This document shows positions 1 through 8,820 of a stretch of DNA of 64,000 nucleotides, one piece after another; position 1 is the stretch's first letter, and each line of letters opens with the position of its first letter. Location: the NCBI GenBank assembly GCA_902493145.1, contig CABUOA010000008.1, positions 13,203 to 77,202 of the forward strand, given 5' to 3'. Source of the DNA: an uncultured Collinsella sp. Lineage in GTDB: Bacteria; Actinomycetota; Coriobacteriia; Coriobacteriales; Coriobacteriaceae. Below the pieces are notes generated by a model that saw only the letters and a list, made by a program, of their open reading frames with translations, did no database searches and was not told the origin of the DNA. Made by a program: the position numbers and the translations under genes.

Positions 1-37
1 ACCACACAGGAGCGGGCTTCTATCCCGATTTTCAAAT

Positions 38-178
38 ATCTCAATCTGTAACATCTAAGCGGATAAATCGGCTCTACCTGTTACAGATCGAGACAAACGA
101 CGGACGTCGGGACGAACATCTCAATCTGTAACAGTACGACGACTTTTAACGGTCTACCTGTTACAGATCGAGACAAAC
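38..178. repeat. Two tandem 80-bp units, each with an inverted repeat
   Basis: Two units start at 38 and 118, exactly 80 bases apart. Each opens with ATCTCAATCTGTAACA and closes with CTGTTACAGATCGAGACAAA, so CTCAATCTGTAACA pairs with TGTTACAGATCGAG (one mismatch) across about 25 bases of unrelated loop. The spacers between arms differ between units while the arms are identical, which points to selection or copying of the arms. The window begins only 37 bases upstream, so more units may lie outside it. No gene was seen in 1-237. Confidence 0.75.
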
Positions 179-194
179 TACCGTGGCGGGTCGA

Positions 195-231
195 AACCAC
201 CACAAAGGTGCCTGTCCCCTTTGTGGTGGTT
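195..231. repeat. Intergenic hairpin of the CAAAGG...CCTTTG family
   Basis: A perfect 14-bp inverted repeat (AACCACCACAAAGG at 195-208 and its complement at 218-231) encloses a 9-base loop TGCCTGTCC. It lies just past the stop of the murT-gatD gene on the minus strand. It has no T-tract on either side, so it is more likely a repetitive palindrome than a classical terminator. The core CAAAGG...CCTTTG is shared with hairpins near 7542, 39076, 43109, 46575, 52740 and 54371. Confidence 0.7.
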
Positions 232-237
232 GGGGCG

Positions 238-2415
238 TTAGGGGAGGAGCTTCATGGCGGCGTCGTGGGCGGCGTGCTCGTAGGTGTCGTCGAGGGGCTT
301 GAGCGGCAGCAGGGCTGTGGCCTGCGCATCGCCGCGGCGCTCGAGGGCGTGGGTAATGAGCCAGTCGGCAAGCTCGGGGTTCTTGGGCAGTGCCGGTCCG
401 TGTAGATACGTGCCGATGACGCCCTTGTAGATGAGGCCCTCAAAACCATCGTCGCCGTTGTTGCCGGTGCCCGCGACGACGGACGTTCCGAGCGGCGTGG
501 CGTCTGTATCGAGCAGAGTGCGGCCGCCGTGGTTCTCGAATCCCACAAAGGGCTCGGGTGCCAGGTCGGTCGTGACGGCGACGTTGCCGATTAGGCGGTC
601 GGAGCCGCGCACGGTCTCGGCGGCAATGACGCCCAGGCCCTCAATGCGATCGTCGCCCATATAGTACGAACGGCCGAGCAGCTGATAGCTGCCGCAGATG
701 GCAAGCAGCGAGCCGCCATCCTCAACATAGGCCGCGACCTTATCTTTTTGGGTGAGCAGCTCGTGTGCCACGGCTAGCTGGTCGCGGTCGGAGCCGCCAC
801 CCATCATGACGATATCGGCATCGGCCAAATCAAGCGTTTCGCCCATACGGACCTCGTCCACGCGCACGGGAATGCCACGCCAGGCGCAGCGGCGTTCGAG
901 AGCGATAACATTGCCGCCGTCACCGTAGAGGTTAAGGGCATCGGGGTACAGATAGACGATGCACAGCGGGCGCGAAAGCTTGACCGGCGCGATGCCGACA
1001 GGAAGAGCGCTGCCGTCGGCACGGGCTACGGCGCGCCCGGCAACAGCGTCGGCGGTGGCACCCTTCAGCCCGTCGAGCTCCTTGACCAGCGGCGGAAAGG
1101 CCGTGTAGTTGGCGACGGCATAGAAAGTGTCGCCGGCGGCTTCATCCGCAACGGCGCCGATCGCCTGCTCGATATTCGAGATGATGGCGGCGTCGATGCC
1201 GGCGTACTTCAGGCGTACCTGCATATCGTGCGCGCGCGTACCCCCGACAAAGGCGACAAGCCCTGGGGTATTGGCGATGCGCTCGAAATCGACGTCGTAG
1301 ATCCACGAGACATCGTGGCCGTCGGCGTCGTTGTCGTTCAGGAAGAAGGCGCAGAGCCTGCCGCCTGCCGTTTTAATGGACTGAATCTGGCGATCGAATC
1401 CCACGGGATTTTTGGCCAGATTTGCCTCGACGGTACGGCCAGCGATTTCCCAGCGGCCCATGCGTCCGCCGGCGGGGACGTAGGCATCGAGCGTGGGCTG
1501 TAGAAGCGCCGTGTTCACGCCCAACTCGCGCGCCGCAAAGAAGGCGGCGGCAACGTTGTAGACCATGTACAGGCCGTTGTAGCGCGTGGCGATGTGCGTG
1601 GTGGGCGCTTTGGCCTCGGGTCCAAAGTTCAGGTCAAAGTCGTAGCCGCTGCAGGTGAGCTCAACGCCTGTCACGCGACGGACCAGCGCGGGACGACTCC
1701 AACCGCACGAAGGACAATGATAGGCGCCGAGCTGGCCGTACTGCACATAGTCGTACTCCAGCGGCGCGTTGCATTGCGAGCAAAAACGCGAGTCGCTAAT
1801 GCGATCGGACTCGGTGCCCGTGGCGCCGTCGATGCCAAAGGCGATGCTCATATTGGGGACGCGTGCGGCGATCGAGGCGCAGAGCGGATCGTCTGCGTTG
1901 TAGATGAGCGTTGTTGCCGGAGAGAGCTCCAACGCATGGGCGATGACGTCTTGGGTATGGTCGATCTCACCGTAGCGGTCTAGCTGGTCGCGGAACAGGT
2001 TGAGCAGCACAAAGTAGGTCGGCTTGAGCTTGGGCAGGACGCGCACCGTGTAGAGCTCATCGCATTCAAAAACGCCTACGCGCTTGCCGCTGCCGGCACG
2101 CTTAAGATCGCCGCGCGCCTCGAGCAACGCGCCCACCACGCCCGGCTCCATGTTGTTTCCGGCACGGTTGCATACCACGGTGGCGCCGCTGGCGGCAACG
2201 GCATCGGCGATGAGGTTGGAGGTGGTGGTCTTGCCGTTGGTGCCGGTGATTACCACGCTGCGGTCGACAAGGTCCGCGAGGTCGCTCAGCAACTCGGGGT
2301 CGATCTTCATGGCGATGCGGCCGGGGAGTACGCCGCCCTGGCGCTTAAGGACGGAGCGCAGTCCCCAGCGGGCGATATCGCTCGAGGTGCAGGCGAGAGA
2401 TGAGCGGAAGTTCAT
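238..2415 (-). CDS. murT-gatD: Fused lipid II isoglutaminyl synthase (MurT Mur-ligase plus GatD glutamine amidotransferase)
   Basis: This 725-residue protein carries both halves of the enzyme that amidates D-Glu of lipid II to D-isoglutamine in the cytoplasm. The N-terminal half is MurT: a Mur-ligase P-loop GTNGKTTT at residues 58-65, then a zinc ribbon near 208-240 with two CxxC pairs, and a C-terminal Mur domain. The second half, from about residue 480, is a CobB/CobQ-type class I amidotransferase with nucleophile Cys in AICGSY (residue 574) and His in TYLHG (672). In the species where this enzyme was characterised the two are separate adjacent genes; here they are one reading frame with no stop between. 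The ATG at 2415 follows AGGA by 9 bases. It sits 45 bases after the gene at 2461-3504, probably in the same operon. Confidence 0.9.
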   Translation of the reverse strand: MNFRSSLACTSSDIARWGLRSVLKRQGGVLPGRIAMKIDPELLSDLADLVDRSVVITGTNGKTTTSNLIADAVAASGATVVCNRAGNNMEPGVVGALLEARGDLKRAGSGKRVGVFECDELYTVRVLPKLKPTYFVLLNLFRDQLDRYGEIDHTQDVIAHALELSPATTLIYNADDPLCASIAARVPNMSIAFGIDGATGTESDRISDSRFCSQCNAPLEYDYVQYGQLGAYHCPSCGWSRPALVRRVTGVELTCSGYDFDLNFGPEAKAPTTHIATRYNGLYMVYNVAAAFFAARELGVNTALLQPTLDAYVPAGGRMGRWEIAGRTVEANLAKNPVGFDRQIQSIKTAGGRLCAFFLNDNDADGHDVSWIYDVDFERIANTPGLVAFVGGTRAHDMQVRLKYAGIDAAIISNIEQAIGAVADEAAGDTFYAVANYTAFPPLVKELDGLKGATADAVAGRAVARADGSALPVGIAPVKLSRPLCIVYLYPDALNLYGDGGNVIALERRCAWRGIPVRVDEVRMGETLDLADADIVMMGGGSDRDQLAVAHELLTQKDKVAAYVEDGGSLLAICGSYQLLGRSYYMGDDRIEGLGVIAAETVRGSDRLIGNVAVTTDLAPEPFVGFENHGGRTLLDTDATPLGTSVVAGTGNNGDDGFEGLIYKGVIGTYLHGPALPKNPELADWLITHALERRGDAQATALLPLKPLDDTYEHAAHDAAMKLLP

Positions 2416-2460
2416 GAAGCCGTTCCTAACGTGAATGACATGGTCGTGACGTTTGCGCCG

Positions 2461-3504
2461 TTAAAAGCCGTAACGGCGCGCAAATTCCTGGGCAAGCTGC
2501 GATACCTCTTCGCAAGCGCTGGCCCAGGGGGCAAAGTCGGGAGTATCCGAGATGATGCCGTCGGCTTCCCAAACTGCCTGATGCGAAAGGTCCCAGGGGT
2601 CGTGCGGCTCGGGCCGGCAGGGAAGGTACGGTGTCTGATACATGGGGTTCAGCAAAAAGAACGCGCCGCCCTCGCAGCGGTTGGCAAACTCGCGCAGCGC
2701 GCGTGTGGCCGGGCGCATCTTGTTTGTTTTGAACAGCAGAATCGTGCGGGCGAGCAGGTACCAAGGAGAGTTTTCGAGTGCGTCTGCCCCCATCTGTTCC
2801 TCGAGCTGATGCGCTAGGGCAAAAAAGCCGTCCTGGTCTTCCAAGCGGGCGAGGGCAAGCAGCACGGTGCCGGCGGCCCGGGTGGGATAGCCCTCCGCCT
2901 TAAGGACACGGCGAGAATAGTTGGCGGCGGCGCGGTAACGAGCGCTCGCCATGCACAGCTGCGAGATGGCCTCGAGCGTGTGGAGCCACCCGATAAGCGC
3001 CGGCTCGCTCACGGTAAGGTCTGCTGCGGTGACACCGTCAGCCAAAACATTATTGGTCCAATAGTGCGGGGCCTCCATATCAAACCCGGGCACGCTCTGT
3101 TGCAGGTAGTCGGCCGTGCTCGCCTCGAGCTTCATCAGGTCGCCCAGGCAAGCGTCAACGGGCGTGTCGGCCAGGATGATGGCGAGCAGCTGCGCGTCGA
3201 CGGCCAGTGCATCGACGCGGACAATCTTGAGCAGCTCATCGCGCATTTCGTCGAACAGGCGATTGCGCGTCTGCTCGAACTCCTCGTCGCTGCCCATGTC
3301 CTCGATGCGATGGAGCTCGTCGAGCAGGTGGCGATGAACACCGGCATAGGACAGCAGCGCCTGGGCATGCTCGGACTGCGCATACTTTTGGGGATTCGCG
3401 CTCATGTCGTTATGGACAAGCTCGCGTGCTGCATCGGTGAGCTCGGGGTGCGACGCCAGATAGGTGCGCTCCAAGTAGGCGGGGATGAAGACGCTCGGAT
3501 CCAT
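2461..3504 (-). CDS. Helical-repeat (TPR-like) protein of unknown function, paralogue 1
   Basis: A 347-residue soluble protein rich in alternating helices, with no signal peptide or membrane segment. The stretch AAGTVLLALARLEDQDGF resembles VRHTAMLAMAKLEYPAEEL of the upstream gene and has the look of a tetratricopeptide helix pair, so the two are probably paralogues. Its ATG overlaps the stop of the upstream gene as TAATG, which implies coupled translation, and it carries a GGGAGG ribosome site inside the upstream coding end. It precedes murT-gatD by 45 bases, so it may be co-expressed with cell-wall amidation. No catalytic motif was seen and I cannot name a function. Confidence 0.75.
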   Translation of the reverse strand: MDPSVFIPAYLERTYLASHPELTDAARELVHNDMSANPQKYAQSEHAQALLSYAGVHRHLLDELHRIEDMGSDEEFEQTRNRLFDEMRDELLKIVRVDALAVDAQLLAIILADTPVDACLGDLMKLEASTADYLQQSVPGFDMEAPHYWTNNVLADGVTAADLTVSEPALIGWLHTLEAISQLCMASARYRAAANYSRRVLKAEGYPTRAAGTVLLALARLEDQDGFFALAHQLEEQMGADALENSPWYLLARTILLFKTNKMRPATRALREFANRCEGGAFFLLNPMYQTPYLPCRPEPHDPWDLSHQAVWEADGIISDTPDFAPWASACEEVSQLAQEFARRYGF

Positions 3505-4580
3505 TAGAGGTCCCCTCCCTTAAATGGAAGCCCCTGCTCGGCTGCGCGCAGGATGCGCTCGTCGATCTGGGAACGCACGATGTCGTTGGTGGCGACCCAG
3601 GCGGCAAAGCTGGCGTTGTCGGGAGCGCCCAGGCCCTCCTGCAGTACCGGCGTCGCCTCGGACAGCGCAAGGACAAGCTCGTCGGTGGAGCCCACGCCCA
3701 CGTTGACGCGGGCATAGACGCCATCGGGAAACTCGGTTTGGAAGTAGAGCGCCTCGGCCGCGTGCGGACACGAGCGCGCAAGGATACGCAGGTAGTGCTC
3801 GGCGCCCTCGTAGTCCAGCTCGCGCCAGGCTGCGCTCATCAGTGCGATGAGCGTCCACGGGTCCAAGTCGCGCTCCGCATCTTTGGGGCGGCGGCGCAGC
3901 GGGGTATTCGCGAGATAGGGTACGGAGTGGGCGGAGCGAAATCTTTTGAGCTCCTCGGCGGGGTATTCGAGTTTTGCCATGGCGAGCATCGCGGTGTGGC
4001 GGACACCAGCGGGGTCGTTGGGCGCAAAGTCCAAGCTGCGATTTGCGGCTTCGAGCGACATGCGATAGCGGCCGCTAATGAGGGCGCGCGACGCAAGGGC
4101 GGCAAGCCAGCGCAGGTAGGGGCGGCGCATAAGGTCGCCAGCGGCCTCGCGCTCGTAGGGGTCCTGCGCCGAGGCGATTTTGAGTGCCAGGTCGTGCTCG
4201 ACTTCATCGCGCTTAGATACCAAGTACTGTACGTACTCCTCGTTGGAGTTGGCGGTGAGGGCGGTCAGCATGCGCTGGGCGTCCCAGTTGGTGGGGTCGA
4301 GCGCGGCTGCCTCGCGAAGCATGTTCTCGGCAGCGCCCTCTTCTTGCTCTGCCTGGGTATCGTCAGGGATAAAGGGAATGCGGTAGTCGACAGCCTCGAC
4401 CACCTTGGCAATGAGATGCCCGGCGCGGTCACGGTCGTGCACGATGAGCGGCGCGGGGTTGCGGGTGAATTGTTCCATCAGACGTTCTACGGCGGTGCCG
4501 TCGGTGAGCGGGATATTGTCGCGGCGCAAGGCCTCAAGAACGAGGCGATGGCAATCCTCTTGAATGGGATCGAATGCCAT
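3504..4580 (-). CDS. Helical-repeat (TPR-like) protein of unknown function, paralogue 2
   Basis: A 358-residue protein, first gene of the minus-strand operon leading to murT-gatD. The chosen ATG (4580, starting MAFDPIQED) sits 4 bases after AGGAGG; an in-frame ATG ten codons upstream lacks such a site. Helix pairs such as MLREAAALDPTNWDAQRML and YRMSLEAANRSLDFAPNDP are typical of TPR proteins, where the family usually scaffolds protein contacts. No signal peptide, membrane segment or enzymatic motif is visible. It may be the paralogue of the next gene, with which it overlaps by TAATG. Function unknown. Confidence 0.75.
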   Translation of the reverse strand: MAFDPIQEDCHRLVLEALRRDNIPLTDGTAVERLMEQFTRNPAPLIVHDRDRAGHLIAKVVEAVDYRIPFIPDDTQAEQEEGAAENMLREAAALDPTNWDAQRMLTALTANSNEEYVQYLVSKRDEVEHDLALKIASAQDPYEREAAGDLMRRPYLRWLAALASRALISGRYRMSLEAANRSLDFAPNDPAGVRHTAMLAMAKLEYPAEELKRFRSAHSVPYLANTPLRRRPKDAERDLDPWTLIALMSAAWRELDYEGAEHYLRILARSCPHAAEALYFQTEFPDGVYARVNVGVGSTDELVLALSEATPVLQEGLGAPDNASFAAWVATNDIVRSQIDERILRAAEQGLPFKGGDL

Positions 4581-5080
4581 GGGGCCTCCTTTGCTGCGGT
4601 TAGGGTTCAAATGTCTCTATATAAGGTTCTAGTTTACCCGCATGTGGCACACCGGGGGTGCCGCACTTGGACTTGCACCTTTGCACCACGAAGACGGATG
4701 TCGCACAAATGTCGGCACCTTGGACGACCGAGTGGTATCACGGTGCCGCAAACGGTCGATTTTCGGCGGCGAACGGTGCATATTTTGGAGGGGCACCGTC
4801 CTGCCCGGGATATGTAGTCAACCTTGATAAAACGTTTGCCCAGCTTGGGGGTATGGATGCTGCACAAGGGTCTTCAGGGATAGAAAAAACGTTTCATCAT
4901 TGGTAACTTTGGATGAATAACTGACCAACCAGAACGGTAAAATAGTGTTTGTCTGAGCGTTGAGACGTTTAGACATCGCGCATTGTCATCGCCGGCAACG
5001 CGCAAACCGGTCCTAACGGAGCCAATTGGGTGCTCCGTTATATACGCAAGTCTAAGAGGGGCTTGTTTAGGAGGCACAGT
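4581..5080. other. 500-base divergent intergenic region with a 5'-leader hairpin
   Basis: No convincing gene is seen between the divergent genes at 4580 (minus) and 5081 (plus). The half nearest the dehydrogenase holds a 9-bp hairpin, TAACGGAGC at 5014-5022 with GCTCCGTTA at 5032-5040, 40 bases before the ATG, and it would lie in the mRNA leader. It has no T-tract, so an RNA-level control element or mRNA stabiliser is possible. A TAAAAT at 4938-4943 could be a -10 box, but no matching -35 is clear. Confidence 0.4.
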
Positions 5081-6304
5081 ATGGGACGTTTTACCAATCC
5101 TCGCGATCTGTACTTTGGTGAGGGCGCTCGCCACGAGGTGAAGAACCTCAAGGGCAAGAAGGCCATCATCGTTTCTGGCGGCAGCTCTATGCGCCGCGGC
5201 GGGTTCCTGCAGGACGTCGAGAACGACCTTAAGGAAGGCGGTTTCGAGGTCAAGCTGTTCGAGGGCGTCGAGTCCGACCCGTCCATCGAGACGGTCATGA
5301 AGGGCGCCGAGGCCATGCGCGAGTTCGAGCCCGACTGGATTATCGCCATCGGTGGCGGCTCGCCCATCGATGCCGCTAAGGCCATGTGGGTCTTCTACGA
5401 GTATCCCGAGGAGTCCTTCGATAACATCATCCAGCCGTTCAGCTTCCCCGAGCTGCGTCAGAAGGCTCATTTCTGCGCCATCTCCTCTACCTCCGGCACC
5501 GCTACCGAGGTCACCGCGTTCTCCGTCATTACCGACTACGCCAAGGGCATCAAGTACCCGCTGGCCGACTTCAACATCACCCCTGATGTCGCCATCGTCG
5601 ACCCCGAGCTCACCTACACCATGCCCGCCAAGCTGTGCGCCCACACCGGCATGGATGCTCTGACCCACTGCATGGAGGCCTACGTTTCCACCTGCGCCTC
5701 TATGTTCACCGACGCCAACGCCCTGCACGGCATCCGCGAGATCGTCGAGTGGCTGCCCAAGTCCTATGCTGGCGACCATGAGGCCCGTCAGCACATGCAC
5801 GAGGCTCAGTGCATCGCCGGTATCGCCTTCTCCTCGGGCCTGCTCGGCATCGTTCACTCCATGGCTCACAAGACCGGTGCTGCCTTCGAGAACGGCCACA
5901 TCATCCACGGTGCCGCTAACGCCATGTACCTGGGCAAGGTTATCCAGTGGAACTCCAAGGACCCGCGTGCTGCTGAGCGTTACGCTTACGTGGCCAAGGA
6001 GATCCTGCACCTTCCCGGCGAGACCAACGAGGAGCTCATCGCTGCGCTCGTCCAGAAGATTCGCGATCTCAACGACCAGCTCAACATTCCGCAGTCCATC
6101 AAGGATTACGCGAATGGTGGCGTGAAGGTCGACGCCGAGAACCCGCAGATGGTTTCCGAGGAGGAGTTCCTCGCCAAGCTGCCCGAGATCGCTGCGAACG
6201 CCGAGACCGACGCCTGCACGCCCGAGAACCCGCGTGAGACCAAGGCTGCCGACTTCGAGAAGATCCTCAAGGCCTGCTACTACGACACCGACATCGATTT
6301 CTAA
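5081..6304 (+). CDS. Iron-containing (group III) alcohol dehydrogenase
   Basis: A 407-residue NAD(P)-dependent dehydrogenase of the iron-activated ADH family, expected to reduce an aldehyde to an alcohol, or the reverse, in the cytoplasm. The nucleotide-binding loop GGGSPIDAAKAMW is intact, as are the metal-binding Asp in the DVAIVDPELT/MDALTH region and the His pairs in HSMAHK and NGHIIHG. The start at 5081 is set by AGGAGG at 5069-5074. Codon use is strongly biased to C- and G-ending codons, more than in neighbours, which suggests high expression. The exact substrate cannot be read from sequence; fermentative butanol- or ethanol-type dehydrogenases are the nearest relatives. A strong terminator follows. 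Confidence 0.85.
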   Translation: MGRFTNPRDLYFGEGARHEVKNLKGKKAIIVSGGSSMRRGGFLQDVENDLKEGGFEVKLFEGVESDPSIETVMKGAEAMREFEPDWIIAIGGGSPIDAAKAMWVFYEYPEESFDNIIQPFSFPELRQKAHFCAISSTSGTATEVTAFSVITDYAKGIKYPLADFNITPDVAIVDPELTYTMPAKLCAHTGMDALTHCMEAYVSTCASMFTDANALHGIREIVEWLPKSYAGDHEARQHMHEAQCIAGIAFSSGLLGIVHSMAHKTGAAFENGHIIHGAANAMYLGKVIQWNSKDPRAAERYAYVAKEILHLPGETNEELIAALVQKIRDLNDQLNIPQSIKDYANGGVKVDAENPQMVSEEEFLAKLPEIAANAETDACTPENPRETKAADFEKILKACYYDTDIDF

Positions 6305-6326
6305 TCGACTCTTGTTATCGTAACGA

Positions 6327-6367
6327 GGGGCTCCGCACGTATCTGTACGGAGCCCCTTTCTTTTTTC
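6327..6367 (+). terminator. Rho-independent terminator after the iron-type dehydrogenase
   Basis: GGGGCTCCG pairs with CGGAGCCCC around a 12-base loop and is followed by TTTCTTTTTT. Confidence 0.85.
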
Positions 6368-6387
6368 TTTTAGAGAATGGGATAGTT

Positions 6388-7488
6388 ATGGCTGCAATTT
6401 TCAATAGCCCCAGCAAGTACATCCAGGGTCCGGACGAGCTCGCCAAGCTCGGCTCCTATGTCGAGCCGCTCGGCGCTAAGGCCCTCGTCATCGTGACGCC
6501 TTCGGGCAAGAAGCGCGTCGGTGCCAAGATCGAGGGCGGTTTTGCCGAGGCTAAGGCCGAGCTGCTGTTTGAGGACTTTAACGGCGAGTGCTCCAAGAGC
6601 GAGGTCGATCGCCTGGTTGCGCTCGCGCGCGACAACGGCTGCGACATCATCGTCGGCGTCGGTGGCGGCAAGATCCTCGACACCGCCAAGGCCGTCGCCT
6701 ACTACCTGGAGTCCCCGGTCATCATTTGCCCCACCATCGCTTCGACCGATGCCCCGTGCTCGGCGCTCTCCGTGCTCTATACCGATGACGGCCAGTTCGA
6801 TAAGTACCTGTTCCTTAAGGCGAACCCCAATATCGTTCTTATGGATACGACGGTTATCGCGGCGAGCCCGGTACGCCTGACGGTGGCAGGTATGGGCGAT
6901 GCGCTCGCAACCTACTTTGAGGCCCAGGCGACGCACGATGCCGACGGTGGCACCTGCGCTGGTGGCAAAGGCGGCATGGCCGGTCTGGCGCTTGCCAAGC
7001 TCTGCTACGAGACGCTTATGGCCGATGGCGTCAAGGCCAAGGTCGCGCTGGAGAAGGGTGCGCTCACGCCTGCCGTCGAGCATATCATCGAGGCCAATAC
7101 GCTGCTTTCGGGCATTGGCTTTGAGAGCTCGGGCCTTGCTGCTGCTCATGCCATCCACAATGGCCTGACGATGCTGCCCGAGTGCCACGGCATGTATCAC
7201 GGCGAGAAGGTCGCCTTTGGCACCATCGTCCAGCTGGTACTCGAGGATGCCCCGACTGAGAAACTCGAGGAAGTCTTGGGCTTCTGCATTGAGTTGGGCC
7301 TGCCGGTCACGATGAAGGAACTTGGCGTTGCTGAGCTTACGCGCGAGAAGGCCATGATTGTTGCCGAGGCTGCGTGCGCGCCCGATGACACCATGTGCAA
7401 CATGCCGTTTGAGGTGACGCCTGAGATGGTCGCCAACGCCATCCTGGGTGCCGACGCACTGGGTCACTACTACCTTATGGATGAGTAA
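6388..7488 (+). CDS. gldA: Glycerol dehydrogenase
   Basis: A 366-residue zinc-dependent, NAD-linked dehydrogenase that interconverts glycerol and dihydroxyacetone. It opens with a GldA-like SPSKYIQGPDEL, has the dinucleotide loop GVGGGKILDTAKA and the conserved segments TIASTDAPCSALSVLY and GMGDALATYFEA. Metal ligands are the Asp of GMGDA and the His residues in AAAHAIHNG and MYHGEKVAFG. Its length matches the family. It has its own terminators on both sides, so it is probably a single transcription unit, and it is closely related to the next gene. Confidence in the family is high; dihydroxyacetone specificity is inferred. Confidence 0.9.
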   Translation: MAAIFNSPSKYIQGPDELAKLGSYVEPLGAKALVIVTPSGKKRVGAKIEGGFAEAKAELLFEDFNGECSKSEVDRLVALARDNGCDIIVGVGGGKILDTAKAVAYYLESPVIICPTIASTDAPCSALSVLYTDDGQFDKYLFLKANPNIVLMDTTVIAASPVRLTVAGMGDALATYFEAQATHDADGGTCAGGKGGMAGLALAKLCYETLMADGVKAKVALEKGALTPAVEHIIEANTLLSGIGFESSGLAAAHAIHNGLTMLPECHGMYHGEKVAFGTIVQLVLEDAPTEKLEEVLGFCIELGLPVTMKELGVAELTREKAMIVAEAACAPDDTMCNMPFEVTPEMVANAILGADALGHYYLMDE

Positions 7489-7501
7489 ACTAAGGTAAGG
7501 A

Positions 7502-7537
7502 AGGGGCAAAGCCGACAGATGGCTTTGCCCCTTTTTG
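7502..7537 (+). terminator. Rho-independent terminator after gldA
   Basis: AGGGGCAAAGCC pairs with GGCTTTGCCCCT around a short loop and runs into TTTTT. Confidence 0.85.
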
Positions 7538-7541
7538 CTAT

Positions 7542-7570
7542 GGTGCAAAGGGGTCAGGTTACTTTGCACC
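7542..7570. repeat. Intergenic hairpin of the CAAAGG family
   Basis: GGTGCAAAG at 7542-7550 pairs perfectly with CTTTGCACC at 7562-7570 around an 11-base loop. It directly follows the gldA terminator and precedes the second gldA-like gene. It belongs by its CAAAG...CTTTG core to the hairpins scattered through the window. Confidence 0.6.
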
Positions 7571-7601
7571 AATTGTTGTTTGATGAAGGGCGGATTCTCG
7601 T

Positions 7602-8669
7602 ATGGCGCTTCCCATGGTATATGGCGGTCCCGGACGATATGTTCAGGGACCAGGCGAGCTCTCGCGTCAGGGCAGGTATTTGTCATGGTTGGGCTGTGCT
7701 GCCTATGTTCTGTTTGACCAGGGCACCGAGGATCGGCTGTGCAGGCAGATCGTCGATGGATTTCTGGACGAAGATCTAAGCGAGCCGTTCTTTAAGATTT
7801 ATAACGGTCCGTGTACGGAAGAGGCCGTTGTCGGAATGGCCAAGGAAGCCCGGGCCGAGTATTGCGACATGGTGGTGGGTATTGGCGGCGGCAAGATGCT
7901 CGATATCGCCAAGGCGGTAGCGTTTTATGCCGAGTTGCCGTTGTGTGTATGCCCCACGGCGGCTTCGATGGACGGCCCGTGCAGTGCGATTTCGGTGCTG
8001 TATCACGAGGATGGGTCGTTCGACCGCTACTTGATACTCGACAAAAATCCCGATCTGGTCGTGGTTGATACCAACGTGGTTGCGGCAGCACCACTGCGGA
8101 TGACGGTCGCTGGTATGGGCGACGCACTGGCAACGTACTTCGAGGCGCGTTCGTGTGCCGCGGCGCACGGCGCTAACGAGCACGGTGGCGCGCCGGGACA
8201 CTTGGCCTTGGTTACGGCTCGTGCCTGCTACGACACACTTATGGAGTGCGGTGTCGCTGCCAAGCGCGATCTCAAAAAGGGGCGTACGTCGCCAGCGGTT
8301 GAACGCCTGATCGAGTGCAATATTTTGCTCTCGGGTGTCGGCTTTGAGAGTGGCGGCTTGGCGTTGGCGCATGCCATCGCCAACGGGCTGACGATTCTGC
8401 CCGAGTGCAAGGCCATGCATGGTGAGGCCGTGGCATTTGGTCTGGTGGTGCAGCTGCGCCTGGAGCGTGCACCCGAGCTTGATCAGGTGCTCGAGTTTTG
8501 CCAGCGCGTCGGTCTGCCGACGACGCTTGAGGAGCTGGGGCTTGATGAGATTACCGATGCCGATTTGCTGAGCGTTGCTGACGCAACTTTTAAGAACGAG
8601 CGCAACATGGCCAACGAACAGACAAAGGTGACCAGGCAAAAGCTCGTGCAGCTCATGTGCGAGGCATAG
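7602..8669 (+). CDS. Glycerol dehydrogenase-like protein, gldA paralogue
   Basis: A 355-residue GldA relative. It keeps GIGGGKMLDIAKA, TAASMDGPCSAISVLY, GMGDALATYFEA and the metal-binding pair in ALAHAIANG and AMHGEAVAFG. It differs from the neighbour by a shorter C-terminus, a Cys-rich front half and IHNG changed to IANG next to the metal site, so its substrate may be another small polyol or hydroxyketone. The ATG at 7602 lies after GAAGGGCGG at a somewhat long distance. Tandem position after gldA suggests a local duplication followed by divergence. Base use is less biased than in the other two dehydrogenases, suggesting lower expression. Confidence 0.8.
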   Translation: MALPMVYGGPGRYVQGPGELSRQGRYLSWLGCAAYVLFDQGTEDRLCRQIVDGFLDEDLSEPFFKIYNGPCTEEAVVGMAKEARAEYCDMVVGIGGGKMLDIAKAVAFYAELPLCVCPTAASMDGPCSAISVLYHEDGSFDRYLILDKNPDLVVVDTNVVAAAPLRMTVAGMGDALATYFEARSCAAAHGANEHGGAPGHLALVTARACYDTLMECGVAAKRDLKKGRTSPAVERLIECNILLSGVGFESGGLALAHAIANGLTILPECKAMHGEAVAFGLVVQLRLERAPELDQVLEFCQRVGLPTTLEELGLDEITDADLLSVADATFKNERNMANEQTKVTRQKLVQLMCEA

Positions 8670-8820
8670 TTTGGCGCTTGATTGGCCTTGTGCAATCGAG
8701 GCGGCGATAGGCCATGGGCTATTTGCCGCAAAGATGCTCCGCGTGTAATTTGCCCGAGGCGTGGGCCGATAGCGTATCATTATCTCTTGCTTGTTTGCAC
8801 TGCTCAGGGAGGGGCCGCGC

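Noticed and set aside
38..178. CRISPR array
   Set aside because: Only two units, arms form a hairpin with large loops, and no cas genes are in the window.
5014..5040. Riboswitch before the iron-type dehydrogenase
   Set aside because: Only one 9-bp hairpin is seen; no known aptamer core was recognised.
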